Assembly: GCA_017450125.1 (NCBI GenBank)
Contig: JAFSWZ010000034.1
Coordinates: 1 to 64,000 of the forward strand
Direction of reading: 5' to 3'
Origin: Synergistaceae bacterium
GTDB lineage: Bacteria; Synergistota; Synergistia; Synergistales; Aminobacteriaceae
DNA length: 64,000 nt
Made by a program: the position numbers and the translations under genes. Positions 16,576-27,881 of this stretch are shown piece after piece. Within the stretch, counting starts at the first letter, position 1. Every line of letters begins with the position of its first letter. Under the pieces are notes generated by a model. The model ran no database searches, was not told the origin of the DNA, and was given only the letters and a program-made list of their open reading frames with translations.

Positions 16576-18996
16576 TTGCCGAAATACATATGCATTCACG
16601 GACACTTTTACCAGCCTCCGCGAGAGAACCCGTGGCTCGAGGCCGTAGAGGTTCAGGAGTCCGCCGCCCCGTTCCACGACTGGAACGCCCGCATATCGTC
16701 CGAGTGTTACAGCCGCAACGCAGCATCCCGCATACTCGACGAGAAAGGCGACATCCGCCGCATCTGCAACAATTACGCCCGCATGAGCTTCAACATCGGC
16801 CCGACGCTGTTGGCGTGGCTTGAGGACAACGACCCGCTGTGCTACGAGGCGATTCTTGAGGCGGACAAGATAGGCCGTAAAAGATTCTCAGGGCACGGTC
16901 CGGCGATGGCTCAGGTCTACAATCACATAATAATGCCCCTCGCGAACCGCCGCGACAAAGAAACCCAAGTCCGCTGGGGAATAGCAGACTTCCGGAGCAG
17001 GTTCGGACGGATGCCGGAAGGTATGTGGCTTGCTGAATGTGCAGTCGACACCGAGACCCTCGAAGTCTTGGCCGAGAACGGAATACTCTTCACGGTGCTT
17101 TCTCCGTACCAGGCACAGTCAGTGCGCGTTCAGGGCTGGGGAGACTGGGAAGATGTTACCGGCGGGCGCGTGGACTCGCGGTGCGCATACGTCTGCAACC
17201 TTCCTTCTGGACGGAGCATCAACCTCTTCTTCTACGACGGCCCCCTGTCCCAGCGTATAGCCTTCGCCGGACTCCTGAACGACGGCGGAAACTTTGCCCG
17301 CGAACTCATAGAGGCCGCACCGAATCCCGGACATCCCGTGCTTACCCACGTAGCAACCGACGGAGAATCGTACGGGCATCACCACAAACATGGTGATATG
17401 GCGTTGGCGTACTGCCTCGAGACGATTGACCAGAGCGCGGATGCACAGCTGACGGTTTACGGCGAGTTTCTCTCGTTCTACCCGCCGGATCGCGAGGCCA
17501 GAATTATCGAGAACTCTTCATGGAGCTGCGCGCACGGAGTAGAACGCTGGAGGAGCGACTGTTTCTGCGGGGACGGAACTCCGGGCTACCACCACAAGTG
17601 GAGAAGACCTCTCAGGGTTGCGCTTAACGATTTGCGCGACAAACTGATAGAGATTTACGAGAAGAACAGCATGTTTATCGATGCATGGGCGGCACGGGAC
17701 AGGTACATTGACGTTATCCTCGACAGGAGTGAAGAGAGCGTAAATATCTTCCTGCGCAACAACGTAGCCCGCGAACTTACCCATGACGAGCGCGTCAGGG
17801 CATTACAGCTCCTCGAGATGCAGAGGAACTCCCTGCTGATGTTCACGTCGTGCGGGTGGTTCTTCGACGAGATTTCGCGGATTGAGCCGGTGCAGATTAT
17901 GCGTTACGCGGCACGGGCAATACAGATTGTGCAGATGCTTACAGGCGAAGACCTTGAACCCGCCTTCCTGAAACTCCTGGCCGAAGCACCCAGCAATGTC
18001 CCCGAACTTCAGGACGGCGCGAAAATCTACGAGCTCCGCGCGAAGCAGGGCATCACCGACCGAAAGCAGATGGCGGCGTACTACGGCATAACGACATTAC
18101 TGCGGGACTTCAAGCCCGAGTTCTCGGAAGGATGCTGGGACATGAAGGGAAGCGTCCTCAAGCTCGAGATCGGCGACGGAAAATCTTTCTCCGCCGGAAA
18201 AGTTCACGTGCACTCAAACATTACGGACATTGAGGGAGATTACATGTTCGCCGTCAAGCACAACGGAGGCACGTCAATAGCCTGCGGCATCTCTGAGGCA
18301 GAGAACCTCGACGCTCTGACCATTGAGCAGGTCAAGGAACTGCAGGCCGTCTTCTACAACGAGGACAGCGCGAACCTCCTCTATGACGAGTTCGGCTATG
18401 ACCAGTACACGCTGAACAACATACCTTCAAATTCGCGTTACAGGCTGATTAACGAGCTGTTACAGCAGGACGTTCAGAACATGGAGAACAGAGTCAGGGA
18501 CATCGTCAAGAATTACGATCAGCTTATGGAGTACCTTACGCTTCTGGGTTCGAGGCCTCCCGCAATAATCACGATGGCGGCAGAATTTACCCTCACGAGC
18601 GACATAATCCAGAAACTTGCGAGTCCTTTGCCGGAAGTGTCGAGCATCCGCAGGGACTTCGAGTTTGCGGGCTTCTGGCAGGTCAGGCCTTACGAGGAGC
18701 AGATACGTTACGCCTTCGCGGAATGCATGGGTCGTATCCTTGCCGGAATGTGCATGAGCGGGCTTGATGTGGATATTCTGGAAAACTTGAACGGGCTGAT
18801 AAAATTATTCACCGAGAAATTCGAGTGGCACTTGACGCTTGATGATGTTCAGAATCTGTATTACGAGCTGCTGAAGAAATACGGCGTGTTTGTTCTCGGA
18901 GAGTCTGAGCGCGTTCGGGACGGGCTTTATGAACTTGGCCGGGCACTGAGATTTTCCGACGAACTCATCAATGAGTTTATGCCAATGAAATTATGA
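16576..18996 (+). CDS. Glycoside hydrolase family 57 protein with DUF3536
   Basis: The 806-residue cytoplasmic protein has the GH57 N-terminal barrel, beginning KYICIHGHFYQPPRENPW, which holds the first conserved histidines. HVATDGESYGHHHKHGDMAL lies at about residues 257-276. The C-terminal half corresponds to DUF3536. GH57 enzymes act on alpha-glucans by a retaining mechanism, and this two-domain form is annotated as a putative alpha-amylase or glucan-processing enzyme without a firm substrate. The start is TTG 16576, with GAAGGAGA at 16561-16568. An upstream in-frame TTG at 16552 would place the ribosome site inside the coding region. It may be translated together with the small membrane protein that follows 10 bases later. 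Confidence 0.88.
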   Translation: MPKYICIHGHFYQPPRENPWLEAVEVQESAAPFHDWNARISSECYSRNAASRILDEKGDIRRICNNYARMSFNIGPTLLAWLEDNDPLCYEAILEADKIGRKRFSGHGPAMAQVYNHIIMPLANRRDKETQVRWGIADFRSRFGRMPEGMWLAECAVDTETLEVLAENGILFTVLSPYQAQSVRVQGWGDWEDVTGGRVDSRCAYVCNLPSGRSINLFFYDGPLSQRIAFAGLLNDGGNFARELIEAAPNPGHPVLTHVATDGESYGHHHKHGDMALAYCLETIDQSADAQLTVYGEFLSFYPPDREARIIENSSWSCAHGVERWRSDCFCGDGTPGYHHKWRRPLRVALNDLRDKLIEIYEKNSMFIDAWAARDRYIDVILDRSEESVNIFLRNNVARELTHDERVRALQLLEMQRNSLLMFTSCGWFFDEISRIEPVQIMRYAARAIQIVQMLTGEDLEPAFLKLLAEAPSNVPELQDGAKIYELRAKQGITDRKQMAAYYGITTLLRDFKPEFSEGCWDMKGSVLKLEIGDGKSFSAGKVHVHSNITDIEGDYMFAVKHNGGTSIACGISEAENLDALTIEQVKELQAVFYNEDSANLLYDEFGYDQYTLNNIPSNSRYRLINELLQQDVQNMENRVRDIVKNYDQLMEYLTLLGSRPPAIITMAAEFTLTSDIIQKLASPLPEVSSIRRDFEFAGFWQVRPYEEQIRYAFAECMGRILAGMCMSGLDVDILENLNGLIKLFTEKFEWHLTLDDVQNLYYELLKKYGVFVLGESERVRDGLYELGRALRFSDELINEFMPMKL

Positions 18997-19006
18997 GGTG
19001 ATGATA

Positions 19007-19453
19007 ATGTTCTGGTTCAACCGCCTTAAGGAGTACGTTACGAAGCTAGTTAAGCCGTCAATGTACATAAGCGGGATGGATTACGTGTTCAAGCTGTGGC
19101 AGGAGTCGGACGCAAAGGAGCGCGGAATACTTCTGCTGACGTTCTCGCCGATGTTCCTGAGCATGGGAGGCTTCGTCTTCACGATAATATACTTCGTGCT
19201 GTTCGTTCTGCCGTCGTACCTGTTCAGCGTATTGGGCTGGGGAGTATTGACCGCTCTTTTCGGTGCAGGGGGCAAGTACTGCTTCAAGTACTTCACGGGC
19301 AAGGAGCTCAAAGGCGCAAAAGACTCTAACGTTATCGACGTGTCATTCACTGATGCGGACGATGAGGAGGAAGAGGACGAGCCTGAGGAAGAGCCTGAAG
19401 CATCCGCCGAGCCCAAGAAGAGGACTTCACGGAAGAAGTCAGATGCACAGTGA
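19007..19453 (+). CDS. Small membrane protein with acidic tail, unknown function
   Basis: The family is not recognised. The 148-residue protein has a basic, amphipathic N-terminus (about residues 1-35). Two or three membrane helices follow (about 42-95), and the cytoplasmic tail has an acidic cluster of Asp and Glu (about 115-130) ending in Lys/Arg. The start is set at ATG 19007 with GAGGTGAT at 18995-19002. Earlier in-frame GTG 18998 and ATG 19001 overlap that site. Its end overlaps nikR by 11 bases, so nikR is translationally coupled to it. A link to nickel cannot be inferred from the sequence. Confidence 0.7.
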   Translation: MFWFNRLKEYVTKLVKPSMYISGMDYVFKLWQESDAKERGILLLTFSPMFLSMGGFVFTIIYFVLFVLPSYLFSVLGWGVLTALFGAGGKYCFKYFTGKELKGAKDSNVIDVSFTDADDEEEEDEPEEEPEASAEPKKRTSRKKSDAQ

Positions 19454-19862
19454 TAGCAGCAAGCTGGTGAGGTTCAGCGTAACAGTTCCTGAGGGACTGC
19501 TTGAGGAGTTCGAGGGGAGCTATTACGCTGAGAACCTGCCCAACCGTTCGGAGGCTATCCGTAGCCTTATGCGGGGGTGGATTTCCTCCGGGCGGTGGCG
19601 GTGTTCTGAAGGCGAGGTGTGCGCGACAATCACAATCGTGTATGATCATCATCTGCCCGAACTTACCCGCCAGCTCACAGCCGCACAGCATGACTTCGGC
19701 CAAGTGATAATCTGTTCGACGCACGTGCACCTAAATCACTCGTCGTGCCTTGAGTGCATAATCACGAAGGGAGAGACAAAAGAAATTCAGGCTCTAATTG
19801 ATGCATTGAAGAAGGTACGGGGCATCAAGAGCCTGAACGTCAACGTTACAGCGGAGATTTAG
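19443..19862 (+). CDS. nikR: Nickel-responsive transcriptional regulator NikR
   Basis: The 139-residue protein has an N-terminal ribbon-helix-helix DNA-binding domain (residues 7-50, LVRFSVTVPEGLLEEFE) and a C-terminal ACT-like nickel-sensing domain. The Ni2+ ligands are H83, H94, H96 and C102, with the same spacing as H76, H87, H89 and C95 of E. coli NikR. NikR normally represses nickel uptake or nickel-enzyme genes when Ni2+ is abundant. No nickel transporter lies next to it here, so its targets are elsewhere. The start is ATG 19443, inside the previous gene. Longer in-frame starts fall in unrelated sequence. Confidence 0.93.
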   Translation: MHSDSSKLVRFSVTVPEGLLEEFEGSYYAENLPNRSEAIRSLMRGWISSGRWRCSEGEVCATITIVYDHHLPELTRQLTAAQHDFGQVIICSTHVHLNHSSCLECIITKGETKEIQALIDALKKVRGIKSLNVNVTAEI

Positions 19863-19866
19863 CGCG

Positions 19867-21033
19867 CTACATGCTCTCCTTCAGAATCTCTATGACTTCC
19901 TCGCGGGTCAGCTTCCTGTAGCCTCCGTCAAGAATGAATGTCCCGTCAGCTATTCCGTCGTACATTTCCGGCGTAACTCCGAGTTCCTTAAGGCTGAGGA
20001 CGACTCCGATTTCGCGCATCCAGCCTTCAAGAGCCTTCAAGCCTTCATCCGCCAGCTGTGCTTCAGACTTCCCGTCGGGGTTGACTCCCCAGACGTTCAC
20101 GGCAAAACGTGCGAACTTCGCGAGACCGTCATTCATTATGTGCCTGTAGTACGCGAGGGAGACGGCGGAGAGTGTCATTCCGTGCGTTGCGTTTGTGTAA
20201 GCTCCTACGGACTGCCCTATCATGTGAACCATCCAGTCCTGCGTCTTGGCCCGGCCGATTAACGTATTCAGTGCCCATGTTGCCGTCCACATGATGTTGC
20301 TGCGAGCCTCGTAGTCTTTGGGATTCTTCACGGCGATGCGCGAACTGTGGACGAGGGACTTCATGAGGCCTTCAGCGAGGTAGTCGCTGGTGTTGTCGTC
20401 AGTGCCGGAGAAATACTGCTCCATTATGTGGCTCATGATGTCGAAGAAGCCAGCGACCATCTGATACTGAGGAATCGTGAACGTATATTCCGGGTTGAGC
20501 ACCGAGAATTTCGGGAAGACTTCCGGGCCGAAAACGTGTCCTATCTTGAGCTTCTGCGCATGGTTGGTGATGACGCTCCCGCCGTTCATCTCGCTTCCTG
20601 TCCCGACCATCGTTAAGACGCACCCGACAGGAATAATCTTGCACTCGGGCTCTTCCATCTTCAGGAAGTATTTTTCCCACGCGTCGCCGTCGTAGTATGC
20701 CGACACTGATACCGCCTTGCTGTAATCGCACACGCTTCCGCCTCCGACAGCAAGAATCAGGTCTATGCTGTTCTCGCGCGCGAGCTTTGCGCCCTCAATG
20801 AGCTTCTCGACTGTGGGATTGGACATTACGCCGGGAAGGTCGACGATGTTTTTGCCGCTGGCTTTCAGGATTGCGACTATCTCGTCGTAGAGGCCGCTCT
20901 TCTTCACCGAGCCTCCGCCGTAAGTCAGCAATACGTTCGGGCCGTAGTTCTTGAGTTCCTGCGCAAGGTAACCCAGTGCGTTTTTCCCGAAGTATAAGCG
21001 CGTCGGGTTTGAGTACATGAAATCGCCTAACAT
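19867..21033 (-). CDS. Iron-containing alcohol dehydrogenase
   Basis: The 388-residue group III alcohol dehydrogenase resembles the butanol dehydrogenase/YqhD branch. It has the nucleotide-binding AVGGGSVCDYSKAVS, TMVGTGSEMNGGSVI, and the metal-site region with HIMEQYFSG and ATHGMTLS, whose histidines would hold Fe2+ or Zn2+. It would reduce aldehydes with NAD(P)H. The start is ATG 21033, with AGGAGG (21041-21046) seven bases upstream. An ATG at 21078 would add 15 residues that span the ribosome site. It is the last gene of a minus-strand group behind the MATE halves, with a 56-base gap. Confidence 0.9.
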   Translation of the reverse strand: MLGDFMYSNPTRLYFGKNALGYLAQELKNYGPNVLLTYGGGSVKKSGLYDEIVAILKASGKNIVDLPGVMSNPTVEKLIEGAKLARENSIDLILAVGGGSVCDYSKAVSVSAYYDGDAWEKYFLKMEEPECKIIPVGCVLTMVGTGSEMNGGSVITNHAQKLKIGHVFGPEVFPKFSVLNPEYTFTIPQYQMVAGFFDIMSHIMEQYFSGTDDNTSDYLAEGLMKSLVHSSRIAVKNPKDYEARSNIMWTATWALNTLIGRAKTQDWMVHMIGQSVGAYTNATHGMTLSAVSLAYYRHIMNDGLAKFARFAVNVWGVNPDGKSEAQLADEGLKALEGWMREIGVVLSLKELGVTPEMYDGIADGTFILDGGYRKLTREEVIEILKESM

Positions 21034-21089
21034 GAATTGTCCTCCTATATTATTATGGATACGCTCAATGATACACACTTAACCGCGCT

Positions 21090-21746
21090 TCAGGTCAACA
21101 CAATCCGTCTGCGCTGGTGAATGAAGTAATACCCCGTCATAATGACCGCACACAAAATCCATCCCGCAGGATACCCGAACCCCACAACATAGACATTATC
21201 AGGTACGAGCCGCGTAATCACGAACAGGTATATCTGTCGGAAGAATACATGAGTGCACAGAGTGATAATCATCGGCATTCTGGATTCTCCGTCCCCGCGA
21301 AGGTAGCCCGCAAGCAGCTGGTTGAAGCAGGTTACTACGGCTATTGGGGTGCACATCCTGATGAACATTGCACCGTAAGCTATGACTCCTGCATCAGGAC
21401 TGAACAGCCGCGACAGTTCCGGCGCAAACACGCAGAGCATCAGAGCAACGAGCGACGAAATCCCCAGCATCATCCGCAGTGCTGACCACGTTCCGGCCTT
21501 AGCGCGGTCATTGTGTCCTGCCCCGAGATTCTGCCCGGTGAAGACCGTAACCGCCTGCCCCATGCTCTGAATCGGAATCATCATGTACTGGTCAAGTTTC
21601 ATGTATACTCCCCAGCCAGCGATTACCGCCGTCCCGAAAACATTAATGTACCCCTGCACGAAGACATTGGAGAACGCCACAACTGCCATCTGAATCCCGA
21701 ACGGCAGCCCTATCCTCAAAATATCCCCCGAGAGTTTGCGGTTCAT
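21090..21746 (-). CDS. MATE transporter, C-terminal half (in frame after a stop codon)
   Basis: The 218 residues make up about six helices of a MATE transporter, starting with LSGDILRIGLPFGIQMAVVA, which normally begins the second lobe (helix 7). The ATG at 21746 follows immediately, and in the same frame, the TGA that ends the first half. Either the gene carries a single nonsense codon, or the two lobes are made separately by termination and reinitiation. Shine-Dalgarno support for the second start is weak (GGGA about 8 bases upstream). The combined length of about 443 residues is normal for MATE proteins. Confidence 0.7.
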   Translation of the reverse strand: MNRKLSGDILRIGLPFGIQMAVVAFSNVFVQGYINVFGTAVIAGWGVYMKLDQYMMIPIQSMGQAVTVFTGQNLGAGHNDRAKAGTWSALRMMLGISSLVALMLCVFAPELSRLFSPDAGVIAYGAMFIRMCTPIAVVTCFNQLLAGYLRGDGESRMPMIITLCTHVFFRQIYLFVITRLVPDNVYVVGFGYPAGWILCAVIMTGYYFIHQRRRIVLT

Positions 21747-22424
21747 TCAGAGAGTCCCGAAAGCTCCCGTAGAGACAGCTACAGCCCTCATCACCAGCAC
21801 CGCGCTCAAAGCCTGCGCAAGCACCGTAGCCCACGCAACTCCTGCGATTCCCCAGCCGAACGCAACAACGAACACAACATCAAGCACGATGTTCAGGACT
21901 GAGCAGAAGACGAGGAAGTACAGAGGACGCTTCGTGTCGCCCATTGCGCGGAGGACTGCGCCGCCGACGTTGTAGAAGAGAAGGCCGGAAATTCCGCCGA
22001 AGTAGATTTTCAGGTACAAATCAGCTTCTGCGAACACGTCTTCAGGGGCTGAAGTTATGCGCAGAAGCCACGATGACAGCCCCACGCCCATAACCGTGAG
22101 CACTACACAGCCCAACGCCGTAAGCAGTATCGTCGTGCTGACTGCTTCGCGGAGCTTGTCCCTGTCTCCTGCCCCGAACGAACGGCTTATCACAACCCCC
22201 GCCCCTGTCGCAGTGCCGTTGAAGAACCTCACCAGCATTCCGACAATGTGAGTCGTGGCACTTACTGCGGCGAGCGCGGAAAGTCCGACGTACTGGCCGA
22301 CTACTACACTGTCCGCAGTGTTGTAGAGGAGCTGTAACGTGTTCTCGAGGAGCAGGGGAAGCGTGAAGGCCAGAAGGACAGGCCAGATTCTGCCTCTGGT
22401 CATGTCGAGCTCGTGATGTCTCAT
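21747..22424 (-). CDS. MATE transporter, N-terminal half
   Basis: The 225 residues contain six predicted helices of a MATE efflux transporter (LLLENTLQLLYNTADSVVVG, RFFNGTATGAGVVISRSFGA and so on), then the in-frame TGA at 21747-21749. The stop falls exactly at the boundary between the two six-helix lobes. The start ATG overlaps the flippase gene by four bases. MATE proteins export cationic drugs or metabolites by H+ or Na+ antiport. The substrate is unknown. Confidence 0.7.
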   Translation of the reverse strand: MRHHELDMTRGRIWPVLLAFTLPLLLENTLQLLYNTADSVVVGQYVGLSALAAVSATTHIVGMLVRFFNGTATGAGVVISRSFGAGDRDKLREAVSTTILLTALGCVVLTVMGVGLSSWLLRITSAPEDVFAEADLYLKIYFGGISGLLFYNVGGAVLRAMGDTKRPLYFLVFCSVLNIVLDVVFVVAFGWGIAGVAWATVLAQALSAVLVMRAVAVSTGAFGTL

Positions 22425-23872
22425 CGGTGAAGCCTCTTCGCGATGGCGGTTAATGTCCTGCGTGAGTTCTCGATAAAGAACTTATCACGTAAAATCAGCA
22501 GCAGCGTGAAATATATTGCCGCACCTGCAGGAATTATCGTGAAGGTGTTTGCGACGGATGGAGTCATGTTCCTGCCAATGAACAGCACGGCGGCAAGCAT
22601 AATCACTCCTGCAATGCAGTTCTTCACGCCGAGAGAGAGAATCTTCCTGTAGTCGAGCTCCTTGCGCAGAATGTAGAGCTGGCTGGCGGCTATTGATGCC
22701 TCCGCAACGACAGAAGCTACCGCCGCACCGTATGACTGGAACTTAGGGATAAAGGTTATGTTCAGGCAGAAGTTCACGGCCGCTCCGATTACGATTGTGA
22801 GGGTGTAGAGGTTGTGCCGGCGCGTGGGGACTAAGTACTGTCCTCCTGTTATGCTCCCGAGACTGATCGCCAGAACGAGGAAGCTGGTTATCTTCATCAG
22901 CCCCGCAACCTTCATGTAGCCCGGCCCAAAGAACCAAGGGACGAAGTTGTCCGCTATCCCTATCAGACCCAGACACACAGGCACTCCCAGAAACCAAACG
23001 AACCTGTAGCTCTGGTACGTGTACTCCTTTATCTTCTCCATGTCGTTCTGTGCGAACAAGTGCCCTATTCTCGGAATCATCACGCCGGACTGCGATACTA
23101 TTATTGCCAGCACTATGCGGGAAATCCTTATGCTGAACTCGTAGTAGCCGTTCTCCGCAGCTATGCCGGTGAAGAGGCCTATCATGATCTTGTCTAGAAC
23201 GGTATACACTTCGGCGGCGATGCTCGGCAGGAACAGAAGCCAGATCGTCCCGAAGTCGTGATAAGGCCGCAGCCTTCGGAGCTTTGGCCTGTTGATGTAT
23301 TTCGGGAGCATTAACCACATGGCAAAGTTGCCCGCCATCCCAAAGAATACCTGGCTGCCCATGTACAGGTGAAGGTCTGACCTGTGCCTCACAAAGGTTA
23401 TTATGAATATCACGTTGCTGATTCTCACGATGAGATTTTTCAGCACCATCTCCCTGAACTCCTCGAGCCCCTCGTACAGCCATCCCACCTCAAGGAACAC
23501 GTTGATGATGTTCATTGCGGCGATGAGGTACAGATGGCGGTTGTCCTTGACGTACGTGAATGTCATCACAAGGAATGCCGCCATGCTGAGCACTGCATTA
23601 ATCAGCGCAAGAGTCTTGAGATTCCAGAAAATCCAGCTGCGTCTGGTTATGTCATCTTGGTTGTAAGATATTTCCCGCTTCCCGTAACCGTAAATTCCCA
23701 TCCCCGCAAACAGCAGGAAGTTCTGCGCCACAGACAAAATGAAGCTCGCTGTCCCTACACCGTCGGCCTTCAGGACTCGCGACAAATACGGTGTCGTGAT
23801 GAATGGTGTGAATATTATCAGCAGGTTGTACGATGCGTTGTATATGTAGTTTCTCCGTAAGCTCTTGGCCAT
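22421..23872 (-). CDS. Polysaccharide flippase, Wzx/MOP superfamily
   Basis: The 483-residue membrane protein has about twelve to fourteen helices. The N-terminus YNASYNLLIIFTPFITTPYLSRVLKADGVG is typical of the O-antigen/teichoic acid flippase (RfbX/Wzx) family. It would move undecaprenyl-linked sugar units across the inner membrane. It is the first gene of the minus-strand group and divergent from clpB. No glycan polymerase or glycosyltransferase is directly beside it. The GT2 and GT-C genes (28833-30717) and the broken polymerase (62877 onward) could belong to the same pathway, which is inference. Confidence 0.85.
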   Translation of the reverse strand: MAKSLRRNYIYNASYNLLIIFTPFITTPYLSRVLKADGVGTASFILSVAQNFLLFAGMGIYGYGKREISYNQDDITRRSWIFWNLKTLALINAVLSMAAFLVMTFTYVKDNRHLYLIAAMNIINVFLEVGWLYEGLEEFREMVLKNLIVRISNVIFIITFVRHRSDLHLYMGSQVFFGMAGNFAMWLMLPKYINRPKLRRLRPYHDFGTIWLLFLPSIAAEVYTVLDKIMIGLFTGIAAENGYYEFSIRISRIVLAIIVSQSGVMIPRIGHLFAQNDMEKIKEYTYQSYRFVWFLGVPVCLGLIGIADNFVPWFFGPGYMKVAGLMKITSFLVLAISLGSITGGQYLVPTRRHNLYTLTIVIGAAVNFCLNITFIPKFQSYGAAVASVVAEASIAASQLYILRKELDYRKILSLGVKNCIAGVIMLAAVLFIGRNMTPSVANTFTIIPAGAAIYFTLLLILRDKFFIENSRRTLTAIAKRLHR

Positions 23873-23913
23873 ACTCTAACGTTTTTCCCCCGTCATCTCT
23901 CGAGATTAATAGC

Positions 23914-23942
23914 TTGATATTTTACCCTCTTTCGCATAGAAT
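23914..23942 (+). promoter_or_regulatory. Promoter before clpB
   Basis: TTGATA (23914-23919) and TAGAAT (23937-23942) have a 17-base spacer, ending 45 bases before the clpB ATG. No CIRCE element is present here, in contrast to groES. Confidence 0.55.
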
Positions 23943-23987
23943 TACCGGCGATAATTAATCAGATTTGGTTAAAGGAGTGAAATTGAC

Positions 23988-26588
<2,601 letters not shown>

Positions 26589-26608
26589 AGAGCGCGGATG
26601 ACGAAGAT

Positions 26609-26641
26609 GGGGCTTCCTGAATGCCGGGAGCCTCATTTTTT
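26609..26641 (+). terminator. Terminator after clpB
   Basis: GGGGCTTCC (26609-26617) pairs with GGGAGCCTC (26626-26634) with two G-T pairs, followed by ATTTTTT. Confidence 0.7.
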
Positions 26642-26675
26642 GTGTATACTATCCGGCAGCAGAGGAGGTAGAGTT

Positions 26676-27599
26676 ATGGAACAGCAGAAAACGTATATTG
26701 TCAGCTTCAACAGCACGGGGGAAGAGTACGTGTTCGGCGACGAGAGGTTTGCGGGGTTCTTTCAGGCCTGCCGGAGCGTCTACCCGATGATTATGGGAAG
26801 CCAGCCCAACGACGGCGGAAATCTCTTCCTGACTCCCGAAGAACGCGCCGAAGTCCTCAGCAGAGAACCGGGGCTCGGGAAATTCATCAGGAGGGTATAC
26901 GGCTCAAAGGAGTTCATTCAGAACATTGAGCGTTACTGCTTCTGGCTGGTCGACGCAACGCCCGCAGACATAAAGCACTCTAAGATACTCTATGAACGCG
27001 TGAGCAGGGTCAAGGAGCACAGGCTTGCGAGCAGAGCAGAGGCAACGCGCAAGAAATCCGACAACCCCGCGCTGTTCTCCTGTATCCGCCAGCCGTCAGA
27101 AGAATACATGTTAATTCCACGTCATTCCTCAGAATGCAGAAAGTATATCCCTATGGGCTACGTGTCGCCTGACATAATAGCTACTGACGCTGTTATAATC
27201 CTGCCGAAAGCTACGCCCTATCATTTCGGAGTCCTCACAAGCAGTGCACACATGGCATGGATGCGCGTAATATGCGGAAGGCTGAAGAGTGATTACCGCT
27301 ACTCGAACACTGTGGTGTACAACAATTTCGTGTGGCCGAAGGCAGACCCCAACATGGTCATGAAGATTTTCCGCACCGGCAGCGAAATCCTCCGCGCCCG
27401 CGAGAAGCACCCTGAGTCCTCGTTTGCCGACCTCTATGATGAAGTCTCGATGCCCAAAGACCTGCGCGACGCACACCGCGAAAACGACCGTGCAGTTCTC
27501 GAAGCATACGGGCTTCCTGCGGATATGGATGAGTTCCACATAGTAGAACATCTCGTGAAGCTGAACTATGCGATGACCGGCCGTGAATATCCTGAATGA
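26676..27599 (+). CDS. Orphan MmeI-like restriction-modification specificity region
   Basis: The 307 residues correspond to the C-terminal part of type IIL (MmeI-like) restriction-methylation enzymes: the segment ERYCFWLVDATP, then a helical spacer, then the target recognition part with ATDAVIILPKATPYHFGVLTSS and NNFVWP. The nuclease and the methyltransferase catalytic motifs (such as NPPY) are absent. The fragment has its own start (ATG 26676) with AGAGGAGG at 26661-26668 and an intact frame, so it may be expressed. It could be a decayed remnant, or a specificity module kept for exchange with a full-length enzyme elsewhere. It lies beside tRNA genes and a phage-type ATPase, a typical accessory spot. 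Confidence 0.7.
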   Translation: MEQQKTYIVSFNSTGEEYVFGDERFAGFFQACRSVYPMIMGSQPNDGGNLFLTPEERAEVLSREPGLGKFIRRVYGSKEFIQNIERYCFWLVDATPADIKHSKILYERVSRVKEHRLASRAEATRKKSDNPALFSCIRQPSEEYMLIPRHSSECRKYIPMGYVSPDIIATDAVIILPKATPYHFGVLTSSAHMAWMRVICGRLKSDYRYSNTVVYNNFVWPKADPNMVMKIFRTGSEILRAREKHPESSFADLYDEVSMPKDLRDAHRENDRAVLEAYGLPADMDEFHIVEHLVKLNYAMTGREYPE

Positions 27600-27615
27600 T
27601 TGGGAGGGGGATTAG

Positions 27616-27690
27616 TGGCGGTCCCAGCGGGATTCGAACCCGCGTCGCAGCCTTGAAAGGGCTGTGTCCTAGGCCTCTGGACGATGGGAC
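27616..27690 (-). tRNA. tRNA-Glu (TTC)
   Basis: Cloverleaf on the minus strand: 5' GTCCCATCG, anticodon stem CAGCC/GGCTG with loop CTTTCAA (anticodon TTC), T-loop TTCGAAT and an encoded CCA. Confidence 0.95.
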
Positions 27691-27708
27691 CTCTTGCGTG
27701 TAAGCTAG

Positions 27709-27784
27709 TGGTGAATCGCGCGGGACTTGAACCCGCGACACCCGGATTAAAAGTCCGGTGCTCTACCGACTGAGCTAGCGATTC
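27709..27784 (-). tRNA. tRNA-Lys (TTT)
   Basis: Cloverleaf on the minus strand: 5' GAATCGC, D-arm GCTC/GAGC, anticodon stem CCGGA/TCCGG with loop CTTTTAA (anticodon TTT), T-loop TTCAAGT and an encoded CCA. It lies 18 bases upstream of tRNA-Glu in the same direction. Confidence 0.95.
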
Positions 27785-27881
27785 GGAAAAGCAACAGGGG
27801 CTATTATATTCTCACAGGCGGAAAATTGCAAATTCACGTGTTATTATTACTGCAATTATCATACACAGGAGGCAGGTAATC

